Shown here piece after piece: positions 1 to 8,323 of a stretch of 64,000 bases of DNA; within the stretch, counting starts at the first letter, position 1; every line of letters begins with the position of its first letter. The notes under the pieces were generated by a model, which saw only the letters and a list, made by a program, of their open reading frames with translations, was not told the DNA's origin and made no database searches. The position numbers and the translations under genes are program-made. Source of the stretch: a virus; the IMG/VR virus record IMGVR_UViG_3300028025_000091, positions 62,001 to 126,000 of that record; one strand, 5' to 3'.

Positions 1-1
1 A

Positions 2-166
2 AACACAAACGCTAACCAATTATTTGTAGGTAAAGACCCAGCATATCCATATAACGAAAATCCACTTAATCCTGGATTAGAAAACTATGGTACCAATTTA
101 TCTATTATGTGTGTATGTCATTATGTACCTGCTGATAGAGTTCAAATTACTAAAGAAAGGATATAA
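2..166 (+). CDS. 3' end of a structural-region gene, unidentified
   Basis: An open frame enters from the left edge and ends in TAA at 164-166, giving the last 54 codons of a protein. The visible part is rich in Asn, Pro and Tyr, with ..MCVCHYVPADRVQITKERI at its end. It lies 3 nt upstream of the gp15-like gene, so by T4 gene order a neck protein (gp13 or gp14 type) is a natural guess, but nothing in the fragment confirms that. The 5' end lies outside the window. Confidence 0.6.
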   Translation, partial: NTNANQLFVGKDPAYPYNENPLNPGLENYGTNLSIMCVCHYVPADRVQITKERI

Positions 167-169
167 GAC

Positions 170-1075
170 ATGCCATCAGTAAGAAAACCCAATCCAAAAT
201 CTCAATTAGAGATCCAAAACGATCAGATAGAACCTTATGTTTTTCCTGATACCGGAGAATCTTATGGTAATCCTAACATACCTTCTAACTTTAACCAATT
301 TACAGCAAACGATCAAAGCGGAATAGATTTTAATCGTTCTGAAAAAATGTCTTTTAAAGACGATCCATCCCTTCCATTTACTGTTGGGTTACAAGATATA
401 GATGAATCCATAATGTATTACTTTCAAAATGTAATTCGACCTACAGTAATACAAAATGGTGTTCGTATTCCGGTTCCTATTATTTATGGTGCACCTGAAC
501 GTTGGAAATCTGTATCAAAAGATGGATACTATAAAGATAAAAATGGTGCTATTATGTCTCCTTTAATTATGTTTAAAAGAGATACAATGGATAAAAACCG
601 TTCTCTTACTAATAAACTGGATGCTAATACACCCCATTTATATACATCTTGGGTAAGAACATATAACCCAAAAAATGCATATTCTAATTTTAACGTTCTA
701 ACTAACCGCAAACCGGTTAAACAGTTTGTAGTAAATGTAGTACCGGATTATGTTACATTAACTTATAGTTGTGTTATTCAAACATATTATGTAGAACAAC
801 TTAATAAAATTATTGAAGCAGTAAACTATGCTTCAGATTCATATTGGGGTGACCCAGAGCGTTTTAAATTTAAATCAACTATTGACTCATATTCTACAGT
901 TGTGGAAATAGGTGATACAACAAACCGTGTTGTAAAAGGTACATTCTCAATCAAATTATTTGGTTATATTGTACCAGACACAATTCAAAAAGAGGTTACA
1001 GCTATTAAAAAATATAATAGTAAAGCCCAAGTTATTATTGGTGTTGAAACAGTTAATAATTTAAATAATCTATAA
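170..1075 (+). CDS. gp15: Tail sheath stabiliser / tail completion protein, T4 gp15-like
   Basis: 301 aa. In T4, gp15 caps the contracted-tail tube and sheath and joins the tail to the neck. The region around residues 80-120 (DESIMYYFQNVIRPTV followed by IRPVPIIYGAPERW-like sequence) matches the gp15 pattern of a short helix followed by a basic I-x-VPI-x-YA/GAxE segment. The stretch near 185-220 (VVPDYVTLTYSCVIQTYY then EQLNKIIEAV) matches the gp15 beta-strand and helix that precede its C-terminal domain. The N-terminal 60 residues are polar and look disordered. Its position just before the sheath and tube genes fits. It starts at ATG 170, 3 nt after the preceding stop, and its own stop TAA overlaps the next ATG. 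Confidence 0.7.
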   Translation: MPSVRKPNPKSQLEIQNDQIEPYVFPDTGESYGNPNIPSNFNQFTANDQSGIDFNRSEKMSFKDDPSLPFTVGLQDIDESIMYYFQNVIRPTVIQNGVRIPVPIIYGAPERWKSVSKDGYYKDKNGAIMSPLIMFKRDTMDKNRSLTNKLDANTPHLYTSWVRTYNPKNAYSNFNVLTNRKPVKQFVVNVVPDYVTLTYSCVIQTYYVEQLNKIIEAVNYASDSYWGDPERFKFKSTIDSYSTVVEIGDTTNRVVKGTFSIKLFGYIVPDTIQKEVTAIKKYNSKAQVIIGVETVNNLNNL

Positions 1076-1221
1076 TGGCAGCAAAAGCAAAAGGACAAAC
1101 CGCAGTTTCATTCGTGAGAAAACCTAAAAAGAAAAACCCAGGTGTTCACGCAAAATCAAAATCAAGTAAAAACAAAAACAGTAAAAATTACACTAAAGTG
1201 TATGTTTCACAGGGAAAATGA
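1075..1221 (+). CDS. Small, highly basic protein (48 aa), unknown function
   Basis: ATG at 1075 overlaps the TAA of the previous gene (TAATG), giving a 48-residue protein that starts MAAKAKGQTAVSFVRKPKKK and ends ..KVYVSQGK. About a third of the residues are Lys or Arg, and no hydrophobic segment is present. The stop-start overlap and the Lys-rich, Ser/Asn-rich composition favour a real, translationally coupled gene. Very small basic proteins of this look recur in tail clusters of marine myoviruses. A nucleic-acid or structural binding role is possible but unsupported. Confidence 0.6.
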   Translation: MAAKAKGQTAVSFVRKPKKKNPGVHAKSKSSKNKNSKNYTKVYVSQGK

Positions 1222-1234
1222 TATTTATAATAAA
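1221..1234 (+). promoter_or_regulatory. Candidate late promoter element (ATATTTATAATAAA)
   Basis: The sequence ATATTTATAATAAA lies 8 nt before the ATG at 1243. It is one of the fullest matches to an element that recurs before virion genes in this window. It resembles, but is not identical to, T4-type late promoters (TATAAATA). Promoter function is inferred from recurrence and position only. Confidence 0.45.
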
Positions 1235-1242
1235 TTAAAATT

Positions 1243-1506
1243 ATGCCAATCGTTACAGAACAAAAGTTTTTATCAGAAGAAGAAAAAACAGTACTATTAG
1301 AAATTCGTCAAAAAACTCAAGCATTAATTGCTGAATTGGGTGAAATCGAGTTAATTAAATTACAATTAGAAGATCGTCATGATTCTGCTAAAACATTTTT
1401 AAGTGAACTCAAAACCAAAGAACAAGAATTTACTAAATCAGTATTCGACAAATATGGTAAAGTTAATGTTAACCCAGAAACCGGTGAAATTACACCAATG
1501 GATTAA
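1243..1506 (+). CDS. Small coiled-coil protein, unknown function
   Basis: 87 aa, strongly charged, with a long predicted helix over residues 8-70 (heptad-like Leu/Ile spacing in EEEKTVLLEIRQ..LIAELGEIELIKLQLEDR). The C-terminus (NPETGEITPMD) is a short extended tail. No family is recognised. It lies between the gp15-like gene and the first sheath gene, in the late tail operon, and has its own upstream ATATTTATAATAAA element. A tail assembly or structural accessory role is likely from context only. Confidence 0.7.
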   Translation: MPIVTEQKFLSEEEKTVLLEIRQKTQALIAELGEIELIKLQLEDRHDSAKTFLSELKTKEQEFTKSVFDKYGKVNVNPETGEITPMD

Positions 1507-1524
1507 TCTGGATTTAAATACACC

Positions 1525-1538
1525 ATATTTATAATAAA
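1525..1538 (+). promoter_or_regulatory. Candidate late promoter element (ATATTTATAATAAA)
   Basis: Exact 14-nt match to the recurring element, ending 13 nt before the ATG of the first sheath gene at 1552. The surrounding intergenic DNA carries no Shine-Dalgarno-like sequence. Confidence 0.5.
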
Positions 1539-1551
1539 ATAACATATTACA

Positions 1552-3321
1552 ATGGCAGAAACAATTGTATCACCTGGTGTATTAGCAATAGAAAATGATC
1601 AATCATTTATAACACAACAACCTGTACAAGCAGGTGCCGCTATCGTAGGTCCAACAGTAAAAGGTAAAGTAGGTATTCCTACAATTTGCACAACATATAG
1701 TGATTATCTAAATAAATATGGTGCTACTTTTTTAAGTGGAAGTACTACATATACTTATCTTACTTCAATTGCTGCTTACAACTATTTTGCAGGTGGTGGA
1801 AACACATTACTTGTTACTCGTGTAGTAAGTGGTAGTACAACCACAGCTTGGACCCCAGCTACTTCATCATTTATATCCTCATCTGCTCATGCAGCCGGTG
1901 CCCCTTATAATACTTCAACATTTGTTTTAGAAACATTAGCTGAAGGAGAAATTTTAAACAGTGTAGGTCCTACGGGTTCAAATGGTACACTTTTAAGTGG
2001 TTCTGCAGATAATTACAGATGGCAAATTGTTTCTCCTGATACTAATAATGGAACTTTTACACTTGTTATCCGTCAAGGGAATGATTCAAATATTCAAAAC
2101 TCTATTTTAGAAACTTGGGGTCCACTTTCATTAGATCCATATGCTTCAAACTATATTGAAAAAGTAATTGGTAATCAAATTGAAAATATAGCAATAGATA
2201 ATGGTGAATACTACATCCAATTATCTGGAAGTTATCAAAACCAATCAGCTTATGTTCGTGTTAAACAAGTAAATCAAACCACACCAAATTATTTCGATAA
2301 TGTAGGAAACCCTAAAAATGAATTTACTGGATCAATCCCAGTAACTCAAAGTGGTGTATTTGGAGATGCAAAAGGAAGTAATATTCCTACATTTGCTGCT
2401 GGAGCGTATTATGAAAATATTTCAAATACTAATGTTCAAGGTTTAAAAGCTAATGATTATACAGAATCTATTTCTTTATTAGCAAATAAGGATGCTTTTA
2501 AATATAATTTATTAATTGCTCCTGGTTTAATTGCTGACCCACAATCTTTTAATTTACATAATGCTGTAGTAAATCAAATGATTACAACAGTTCAAGAAAG
2601 AGGAGATTCAATGGTAGTAACAGATGTAGTTGGATATGGATCAAATATCACCCCAGTAGTTACTAGTGCACAATCAAAAGATACTTCATATGCTGCGACA
2701 TATTGGCCTTGGTTACTCACTGTAGATCCTAATACATCTAATTATGTTTGGGTTCCTACAGCTACATTAATTCCTAGAGTATATGCTCAAAACGATGCTA
2801 TTGCTTATCCTTGGTTTGCACCAGCAGGTGTTAATCGTGGAATAATGACATCTGTTATTAAAACTGAAAGAGTATTAACACAAGGAAATAGAGATACATT
2901 ATATAAAGCAAACATTAATCCAATCGCAAATATTGCTACAGCTGCTGGATCAGCAATATCAGTATTTGGACAAAAAACATTACAGAAAAAAACAACTGCT
3001 TTAGATCGTGTAAATGTACGTCGTTTATTAATTGAACTTAAAAATTATATATCTCAAGTAGCTGATACATTTGTATTTGAACAAAATAATGAAGCAACAA
3101 GAAATAGTTTATTATCATTAATTAATCCTTATTTATCACAAGTTCAACAACAACAAGGTTTAACATCATTCCAAGTTATAATTAATGAATCAAATAATAC
3201 ACCTACTACAGTAGATCAAAATCAATTAATAGGCCAAATTTATTTGCAACCAACTAAAACAGCTGAATTCATTATATTAGACTTTAATATATTACCTACA
3301 GGTGCAACGTTTCCTGCTTAG
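1552..3321 (+). CDS. gp18: Tail sheath protein, first paralogue (gp18-like)
   Basis: 589 aa. Subunit of the contractile sheath around the tail tube. The N-terminus (ETIVSPGVLAIENDQSF, then QAGAAIVGPTVKGK..TICTTYSDYLNKYG) is the classic sheath opening: an SPGV-x-(I/E) strand followed by a GP-x-x-G-P-like loop and an F/Y-x-x-x-YG motif. The C-terminal domain near 465-589 (RVNVRRLLIELKNYISQVADTFVFEQNN..TRNSL and a long Gln-rich helix, then QIYLQPTKTAEFIILDF) is the conserved sheath-sheath interlocking region. A tandem paralogue follows 46 nt downstream. The two align from end to end but differ in the middle domains, which are surface exposed in known sheaths. Confidence 0.93.
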   Translation: MAETIVSPGVLAIENDQSFITQQPVQAGAAIVGPTVKGKVGIPTICTTYSDYLNKYGATFLSGSTTYTYLTSIAAYNYFAGGGNTLLVTRVVSGSTTTAWTPATSSFISSSAHAAGAPYNTSTFVLETLAEGEILNSVGPTGSNGTLLSGSADNYRWQIVSPDTNNGTFTLVIRQGNDSNIQNSILETWGPLSLDPYASNYIEKVIGNQIENIAIDNGEYYIQLSGSYQNQSAYVRVKQVNQTTPNYFDNVGNPKNEFTGSIPVTQSGVFGDAKGSNIPTFAAGAYYENISNTNVQGLKANDYTESISLLANKDAFKYNLLIAPGLIADPQSFNLHNAVVNQMITTVQERGDSMVVTDVVGYGSNITPVVTSAQSKDTSYAATYWPWLLTVDPNTSNYVWVPTATLIPRVYAQNDAIAYPWFAPAGVNRGIMTSVIKTERVLTQGNRDTLYKANINPIANIATAAGSAISVFGQKTLQKKTTALDRVNVRRLLIELKNYISQVADTFVFEQNNEATRNSLLSLINPYLSQVQQQQGLTSFQVIINESNNTPTTVDQNQLIGQIYLQPTKTAEFIILDFNILPTGATFPA

Positions 3322-3345
3322 TAATATATTTTAAAGAGAATATTC

Positions 3346-3359
3346 ATATTTATAATAAA
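3346..3359 (+). promoter_or_regulatory. Candidate late promoter element (ATATTTATAATAAA)
   Basis: Exact match to the recurring element, ending 8 nt before ATG 3368 of the second sheath gene. It would give each sheath paralogue a separate transcript start. Confidence 0.5.
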
Positions 3360-3367
3360 AAGATAAA

Positions 3368-5086
3368 ATGGCAAATTTTACAACTTCTCCTGGAGTAGCA
3401 ATTAGCGAAATAGATAACACTTATTTGACAGGACAACCTGTTCAAGCGGGTGCTGCTATTGTAGGCCCAACAGTTAAAGGACCTGTTGAGACACCAACCT
3501 TAGTAACCTCTTATTCAGATTACGTAACAAAGTTTGGAGAAACATTTATTAGTGGTGGTCAATCATATTCATATTTAACTTCAATTGCTGCTTATAATTA
3601 TTTCAATTATGGAGGAACTTCATTATTAGTTGCTCGTGTAGTAACTGCATCAGCTAACTGGGCATCAGCTCAAAGCACAACCATTCCAAATTACTTCACT
3701 TCAGCATCATTTGTTTTAGAAACAATTTCTGAAGGAACTATTATGAATAACTCAGGCTCTAATGCTTTAGGAGCTAATGGAACATTAAATTCAGGATCAT
3801 CTGATAATATTCGTTGGGAAATTACCAATTCAAATACTGGATCAGGAACATTTAATGTTTTAGTTAGACGTGGTAATGATACTGAATCTAATAAAGCAGT
3901 ATTAGAAGCATGGAATAACTTAACACTTGACCCTAATTCAAATCGTTATATTTCTCAAGTAATTGGTGATCAAGTATTGAATTATAATGCCGCGAATAAT
4001 CAAATGGAATTATCTGGAAGTTATCCAAATATGTCCCAGTATATTCGTGTTAAAACTGTTAATTACTCAACACCAGATTATTTTGATGCAAACGGTGTAG
4101 CAATTAGTGCTTATACAGCTTCAATCCCAGTAAACGGTAGTGGTTCAGAAGGAGGTTCATTTTATAATGCTAGTGGAACAGTAAATAGTACCATCAATTT
4201 ATATAATAATATTTCAACTAACACTCAAGGATTGATTGGTGCTAGTTACAATAATATGATTGCGTTAATGGGTAATCCTGAAGCTTACCAATTTAATCTT
4301 TTATTCACTCCAGGATTATTAAACGATACTCATACCGCTCAAATTACAAATATTATCTCTAATACAATTGCACGAGGTGATAACATGTATGTAATGGATT
4401 TAGGAGCATTTGGAACAACAACAACCGGTGCCATAATCCAAGCTCAAACACGTGATACTTCATACGCTGCATCTTATTTCCCTTGGGTTCGAATCATTGA
4501 CCCATCAACAGGAAAACAAGTATGGGTTCCAGCTTCAACAGTAGTACCAGGTGTATATGCATTTAATGATAAAGTATCAGCTCCATGGTTCGCACCAGCA
4601 GGTATTAACAGAGGTGGATTAAGTACAGTATTACAAGCTGAGTTGAAATTAACTCAAGGTAATCGTGATACATTATATGCAAATAATATAAACCCAATTG
4701 CAACATTACCTAAACAAGGAGTTGTAGTATACGGACAAAAAACATTACAAAAATCCCAATCAGCTCTTGACCGTGTAAATGTTAGACGTTTGATGATTGA
4801 ATTAAAAGGATATATTCGTCAAATTGCAGATACAATAGTATTTGAACAAAACAATATCACAACAAGAAATTCATTTATAGCACGTGTTACTCCATATTTA
4901 GAAGGAATCCAACAAAAACAAGGACTATATGCTTATAAAGTTGTTATGGATGATACAAATAACGGACCAGCAGTAATTGACCAAAACCAATTAGTAGGAC
5001 AAATTTATATCCAACCAACACGCACAGCTGAATTTATTTCATTAGATTTCATCCTAATGCCTACAGGAGCTCAATTCCCAGGATAA
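3368..5086 (+). CDS. gp18: Tail sheath protein, second paralogue (gp18-like)
   Basis: 572 aa, clearly homologous to the preceding sheath protein along its whole length. Shared blocks include SPGVAISEIDNTYLTGQPVQ, GAAIVGPTVKGP, TSIAAYNYF, AASYFPWVRIIDP-type, RVNVRRLMIELKGYIRQIAD and QIYIQPTRTAEFISLDF. The N- and C-terminal sheath-core segments are the best conserved, and divergence is concentrated in the central domains (about residues 100-330). The pair could be co-assembled, used at different positions, or alternative products. Both frames are intact and each has its own upstream element, so neither looks like a pseudogene. Confidence 0.93.
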   Translation: MANFTTSPGVAISEIDNTYLTGQPVQAGAAIVGPTVKGPVETPTLVTSYSDYVTKFGETFISGGQSYSYLTSIAAYNYFNYGGTSLLVARVVTASANWASAQSTTIPNYFTSASFVLETISEGTIMNNSGSNALGANGTLNSGSSDNIRWEITNSNTGSGTFNVLVRRGNDTESNKAVLEAWNNLTLDPNSNRYISQVIGDQVLNYNAANNQMELSGSYPNMSQYIRVKTVNYSTPDYFDANGVAISAYTASIPVNGSGSEGGSFYNASGTVNSTINLYNNISTNTQGLIGASYNNMIALMGNPEAYQFNLLFTPGLLNDTHTAQITNIISNTIARGDNMYVMDLGAFGTTTTGAIIQAQTRDTSYAASYFPWVRIIDPSTGKQVWVPASTVVPGVYAFNDKVSAPWFAPAGINRGGLSTVLQAELKLTQGNRDTLYANNINPIATLPKQGVVVYGQKTLQKSQSALDRVNVRRLMIELKGYIRQIADTIVFEQNNITTRNSFIARVTPYLEGIQQKQGLYAYKVVMDDTNNGPAVIDQNQLVGQIYIQPTRTAEFISLDFILMPTGAQFPG

Positions 5087-5101
5087 AAACTAAAAAATAT
5101 A

Positions 5102-5115
5102 ATATTTATAATAAA
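5102..5115 (+). promoter_or_regulatory. Candidate late promoter element (ATATTTATAATAAA)
   Basis: Exact match to the recurring element, 16 nt before ATG 5132 of the tail tube gene. Confidence 0.48.
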
Positions 5116-5131
5116 ACTAAAATAAAATAAG

Positions 5132-5620
5132 ATGCCAATTTTAGATCAAAATCAGATATTTTTCACTCCATTTGAACCAAAACAAAGTAATCGTTTTGTC
5201 GTTTCAATCGATGGCGTTCCTGGATACTTAGTTAAAGGAGTTAGTGCAATTTCTGCTACACAAACAGCGGTTGCTCTTAACCATATCAACATTCAACGAT
5301 ATGTAAAAGGAAAAACTATCTGGGGACCTATTACATTTACAATGTACGAATCAATCACTCCATCTGGTGCACAATCAATAATGGAATGGGTACGTTTAGG
5401 TCACGAATCAGTAACAGGTAGAGATGGATATTCTGATTTCTATAAAAAAGATATCTACTTCAATGCTGTAGGACCTGTAGGTGATTATGTATCTGAATGG
5501 GTAATCAAAGGAGCTGTTATTACAAGCGTTAACTTTGGAGATTACAACTGGGATGATGACGGAACTGTAGTAAACATTACAGTTGAAGTTCAACCAGATT
5601 ACTGTGTATTGAACTACTAA
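5132..5620 (+). CDS. gp19: Tail tube protein (gp19-like)
   Basis: 162 aa, the usual size for the T4 gp19 family. Forms the inner tail tube through which DNA passes. Visible family features are the opening F-x-x-x-x-x-x-NRFVVSIDGVPGYLVKGVS, the central NIQRYVKGKTIWGPITFTMYE segment, and the closing WVIKGAVITSVNFGDYNW with a Val-rich strand ending in a Pro-Asp-Tyr-Cys turn. It directly follows the sheath genes, the conserved sheath-tube order. A rho-independent terminator lies just downstream. Confidence 0.92.
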   Translation: MPILDQNQIFFTPFEPKQSNRFVVSIDGVPGYLVKGVSAISATQTAVALNHINIQRYVKGKTIWGPITFTMYESITPSGAQSIMEWVRLGHESVTGRDGYSDFYKKDIYFNAVGPVGDYVSEWVIKGAVITSVNFGDYNWDDDGTVVNITVEVQPDYCVLNY

Positions 5621-5642
5621 GAACAAAACAACAAAGAATACG

Positions 5643-5668
5643 AAAGCTCCAAAGAAATTTGGGGCTTT
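5643..5668 (+). terminator. Rho-independent terminator after the tail tube gene
   Basis: Inverted repeat AAAGCTCCAAA / TTTGGGGCTTT (5643-5653 and 5658-5668; one T-G wobble), 4-nt loop, followed by a T-rich stretch (TTACTTTCTTTTC). It separates the sheath/tube transcript from the T9SS-type secreted protein. Confidence 0.8.
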
Positions 5669-5689
5669 TACTTTCTTTTCATATATTGG
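5658..5689 (+). promoter_or_regulatory. Possible host-type (Bacteroidetes) promoter before the secreted-protein gene
   Basis: TTTG at 5658-5661 and TATATTGG at 5682-5689 are separated by 20 nt. The Bacteroidetes primary-sigma consensus is TTTG / TAnnTTTG with about 19-21 nt spacing, so this is a one-mismatch candidate. The upstream box overlaps the terminator stem. No late-type ATATTTATAA element is present before this gene. Weak evidence. Confidence 0.3.
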
Positions 5690-5693
5690 GCTT

Positions 5694-7892
5694 ATGAAAA
5701 AATTATTGATATTTCTTTTATTGACTAGTATAGGATACGGTCAATATTGTCCTGCATTAGGACCCGATCAAATATTACCTTGTGGTGTAGGATCAACTAC
5801 ATTAACCGCAGATTTAAGCCAATGTGGAGCGGGTAATAACCCCAATCAAACAACAAACTACACTGTTGCTTCCATACCGTATGTAGCCCAAACCAATACT
5901 GGAACATCTGTGTTTATGACAGATGATTCTCAACAAGGACCATTTAATATTGGTTTTAATTTTTGTTTTTTTGGAACGACATATGCCCAATTTTATATTG
6001 GATCAAATGGATGGATTTCGTTTAGTGGAGGTCAACCAACAACATTTACAACTCAAACTATCCCAACGGGGAATGCTTTAGTACCTAAAAATTGTATTAT
6101 GGGACCATGGCAGGATTGGCATCCTGGAATTGGTGGTCAAATTAAATACCAAACAGTAGGTGTAGCTCCATGTAGAAAATTAATTGTAAGTTGGATTGGA
6201 GTCCCAATGTTCAGTTGTACTGGAAATCAAGGTACATTCCATATTGTAATTGAAGAATCCACTAACTATATCAGTAACTATATTCAATCAAAACCTTCTT
6301 GTACCCAATGGCAAGGTGGAACAGCTATTGAAGGAATCCATAATGCTGCCGGAACCGTTGCAGTAGCAGTACCTGGAAGAAATTCCACAGTTTGGACAGC
6401 TACTAATGATGCTTGGAGATGGACCCCTAGTGGACCAGTAGTTACCCCAGTATTAACTTGGTATCAAGTAGGAAATCCTGTAGCTATTGGAACAGGCCCA
6501 AGCATTAATGTTTCACCTTTAACACCAACACAATATACTTGTCATTTTGTTTATCCAACTTGTAATGCTGGATGGTCTTCATGTAATGCTGGAACAAGCT
6601 TAGGACCTGATACTGTATTAGTTGTACCGGGACCTCCAAATTTACCAAACCCAACTATTTTTAATATTGATCCAACTTGTAATGGAGATTGTGATGGAAG
6701 TATCTTTATTTCCCCAAATGGAGGTACAGGAGTTCAATTAATTTCATGGAATGGTCCCCAACTTGGATTTAATCCATCAAGTTTATGTGCTGGTGTATAT
6801 TCATTTACTCTTACAGACGCTGCTGGATGTACAGTCTCTAATACTGTTACATTAGTAAATCCACCTGTTCCTGTAATTAGCCCTATTACTTATAACGATA
6901 CTATTTGTTACCAATCACCAATTGAAATCTATTCAGTAACTTCACAACCTGGATACACATATCAATGGTCTTCACTTTCCCAAATCACTTCAGGACAAGG
7001 TACAAATACTATAAATGTAGATTGGAGCTCATTCTCTTCAGGTTTTATTCCGGGTGCTATTATGGTAACAGGATATAATCAAAACAATTGTCCTAGTTTA
7101 CCTGAATCAATTGATTTAATTGTATTTAATATTTTACCTGTAATTGATCCTGCAGGTCCGTTTTGTTCAAATGATGAGTTTTCAACATTAAATGCTACAC
7201 CTATTGGAGGTGTATTTAGTGGAACAGGAATGATGGGTAATGATTTTTATCCTTTATTTGCTGATACTTTAGACAATTTTATAACTTATACCTATTTGCA
7301 AAGTGGATGCTCATTCGATACTACAATTAATATTACTGTTTACGAACAGCCAACTATTACCTCAATTACACCATATAATGAATTCTTTGAACTGTGTGAT
7401 GGTGATTCTATACCAAGTACATACTCGGTAGTTGCTTCTTTACCCGGTTATAATGAATGGACTATATTGAATAATACCGTCCAAACAGAAACACTAAATA
7501 TCGCTTGGAACGCGCCCGGAATGTTTGATATTTCGGTAGTACATTATTCAAATGGATGTCCCTCCCCACAACAACAAACAGTAATTACTATTGTACAATG
7601 TCCTGAGCTATTATTCTTTGTTCCAAATTCATTCACCCCGGATGGAAACGAACATAATAATTCTTTTAAATGGACTTTTACAAGTGGATTTGATCCTTAT
7701 AATTTTCATGTAGAAATTTATAATAGGTGGGGAGAAATGATTTATGAAAGTCATGACCCTAATGATTATTGGGATGGAACATATGCTAATATCCCTTGCA
7801 CCCCAGGATTATACAATTACAAAGTTGATTTTAAAAGTCAAAAAGATGATGGTAAATATGAATTTGTAGGAAGTGTTAATCTTATTAGATAG
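5694..7892 (+). CDS. Secreted protein with T9SS type B (gliding motility-associated, CHU_C) C-terminal domain
   Basis: 732 aa. It starts with a Sec signal peptide (MKKLLIFLLLTSIGYGQ, probable cut near residue 17). Residues about 30-250 form a Cys-containing beta domain (GFNFCFFGTTYAQFYIGSNGWISF, a nidogen/PKD-neighbour type pattern seen in Bacteroidetes surface proteins). Residues about 250-640 are Pro/Gly/Cys-containing beta-sandwich repeats resembling SprB-like or PKD-like modules. The last ~90 residues are a textbook type B sorting domain: PNSFTPDGNEHNNSF, IYNRWGEMIYES, a W-DGT turn and a final GSVNLIR. In hosts this domain directs export through the type IX secretion system. The gene sits between tail tube and baseplate genes behind its own terminator, like a moron. 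Role is unknown: surface decoration, adhesion or superinfection exclusion are possibilities. Confidence 0.88.
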   Translation: MKKLLIFLLLTSIGYGQYCPALGPDQILPCGVGSTTLTADLSQCGAGNNPNQTTNYTVASIPYVAQTNTGTSVFMTDDSQQGPFNIGFNFCFFGTTYAQFYIGSNGWISFSGGQPTTFTTQTIPTGNALVPKNCIMGPWQDWHPGIGGQIKYQTVGVAPCRKLIVSWIGVPMFSCTGNQGTFHIVIEESTNYISNYIQSKPSCTQWQGGTAIEGIHNAAGTVAVAVPGRNSTVWTATNDAWRWTPSGPVVTPVLTWYQVGNPVAIGTGPSINVSPLTPTQYTCHFVYPTCNAGWSSCNAGTSLGPDTVLVVPGPPNLPNPTIFNIDPTCNGDCDGSIFISPNGGTGVQLISWNGPQLGFNPSSLCAGVYSFTLTDAAGCTVSNTVTLVNPPVPVISPITYNDTICYQSPIEIYSVTSQPGYTYQWSSLSQITSGQGTNTINVDWSSFSSGFIPGAIMVTGYNQNNCPSLPESIDLIVFNILPVIDPAGPFCSNDEFSTLNATPIGGVFSGTGMMGNDFYPLFADTLDNFITYTYLQSGCSFDTTINITVYEQPTITSITPYNEFFELCDGDSIPSTYSVVASLPGYNEWTILNNTVQTETLNIAWNAPGMFDISVVHYSNGCPSPQQQTVITIVQCPELLFFVPNSFTPDGNEHNNSFKWTFTSGFDPYNFHVEIYNRWGEMIYESHDPNDYWDGTYANIPCTPGLYNYKVDFKSQKDDGKYEFVGSVNLIR

Positions 7893-7896
7893 TACA

Positions 7897-7909
7897 ATAT
7901 TTATAACAG
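7897..7909 (+). promoter_or_regulatory. Candidate late promoter element (ATATTTATAACAG)
   Basis: The core ATATTTATAA is conserved but the 3' part is CAG instead of TAAA. It ends at the nucleotide pair before ATG 7911, so any transcript would have almost no leader. Confidence 0.38.
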
Positions 7910-7910
7910 T

Positions 7911-8282
7911 ATGAAATTAGAAAATCTACGTACGTTAGTAAAAGAAGAATTAAGCAGAAAGCTTAACGAAGAATACCAAGACAAATTCAAAATGGTTGGT
8001 ATGATTATCACTAACATTAAAAAACGCCCACAGAAAGAAATATTTTCCGACATCCGTTCACTTCCTGGCATTACAGTAGCATCAGCAAAAGAGCCACTTG
8101 AATATAGTCAACAGAATACAGAAAAATTTCAAACTATTTTAACTATTAAAGTTGATGGACATCCTTGGATTGTAAAAGGTGGTTTTGATAGATCAAAAAT
8201 GGAAGAAATACGCAAAGAAATATTGAAGATAGAAGGAGTATTATCATATAACGTAAATTCTGATAATATTACTTCTCTTTAA
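7911..8282 (+). CDS. Small alpha/beta protein of the tail region, unknown function
   Basis: 123 aa. The N-terminal ~35 residues form a charged helix (MKLENLRTLVKEELSRKLNEE). The rest reads as a beta-alpha-beta ferredoxin-like fold: KMVGMIITNI, a helix with IFSDIRSLPGITV, FQTILTIKVDGHPW, a basic helix and ..KIEGVLSYNV. No enzyme motif is seen. It lies between the secreted protein and the PF12322-like tail gene and restarts the structural operon after the inserted cargo gene. No confident family. Confidence 0.65.
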   Translation: MKLENLRTLVKEELSRKLNEEYQDKFKMVGMIITNIKKRPQKEIFSDIRSLPGITVASAKEPLEYSQQNTEKFQTILTIKVDGHPWIVKGGFDRSKMEEIRKEILKIEGVLSYNVNSDNITSL

Positions 8283-8323
8283 TATATGTATATAAAACAA
8301 TTAAGTTATAATAAATAAAAATT

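Noticed and set aside
529-711. Minus-strand open frames such as 529-711, 10285-10635, 17125-17577, 34323-34613, 42190-42432 and those inside the delta-60 and ASYA repeats
   Set aside because: All lie antisense to well-supported + strand genes, have no family pattern, and follow from codon bias or repeats. No minus-strand gene has independent support.
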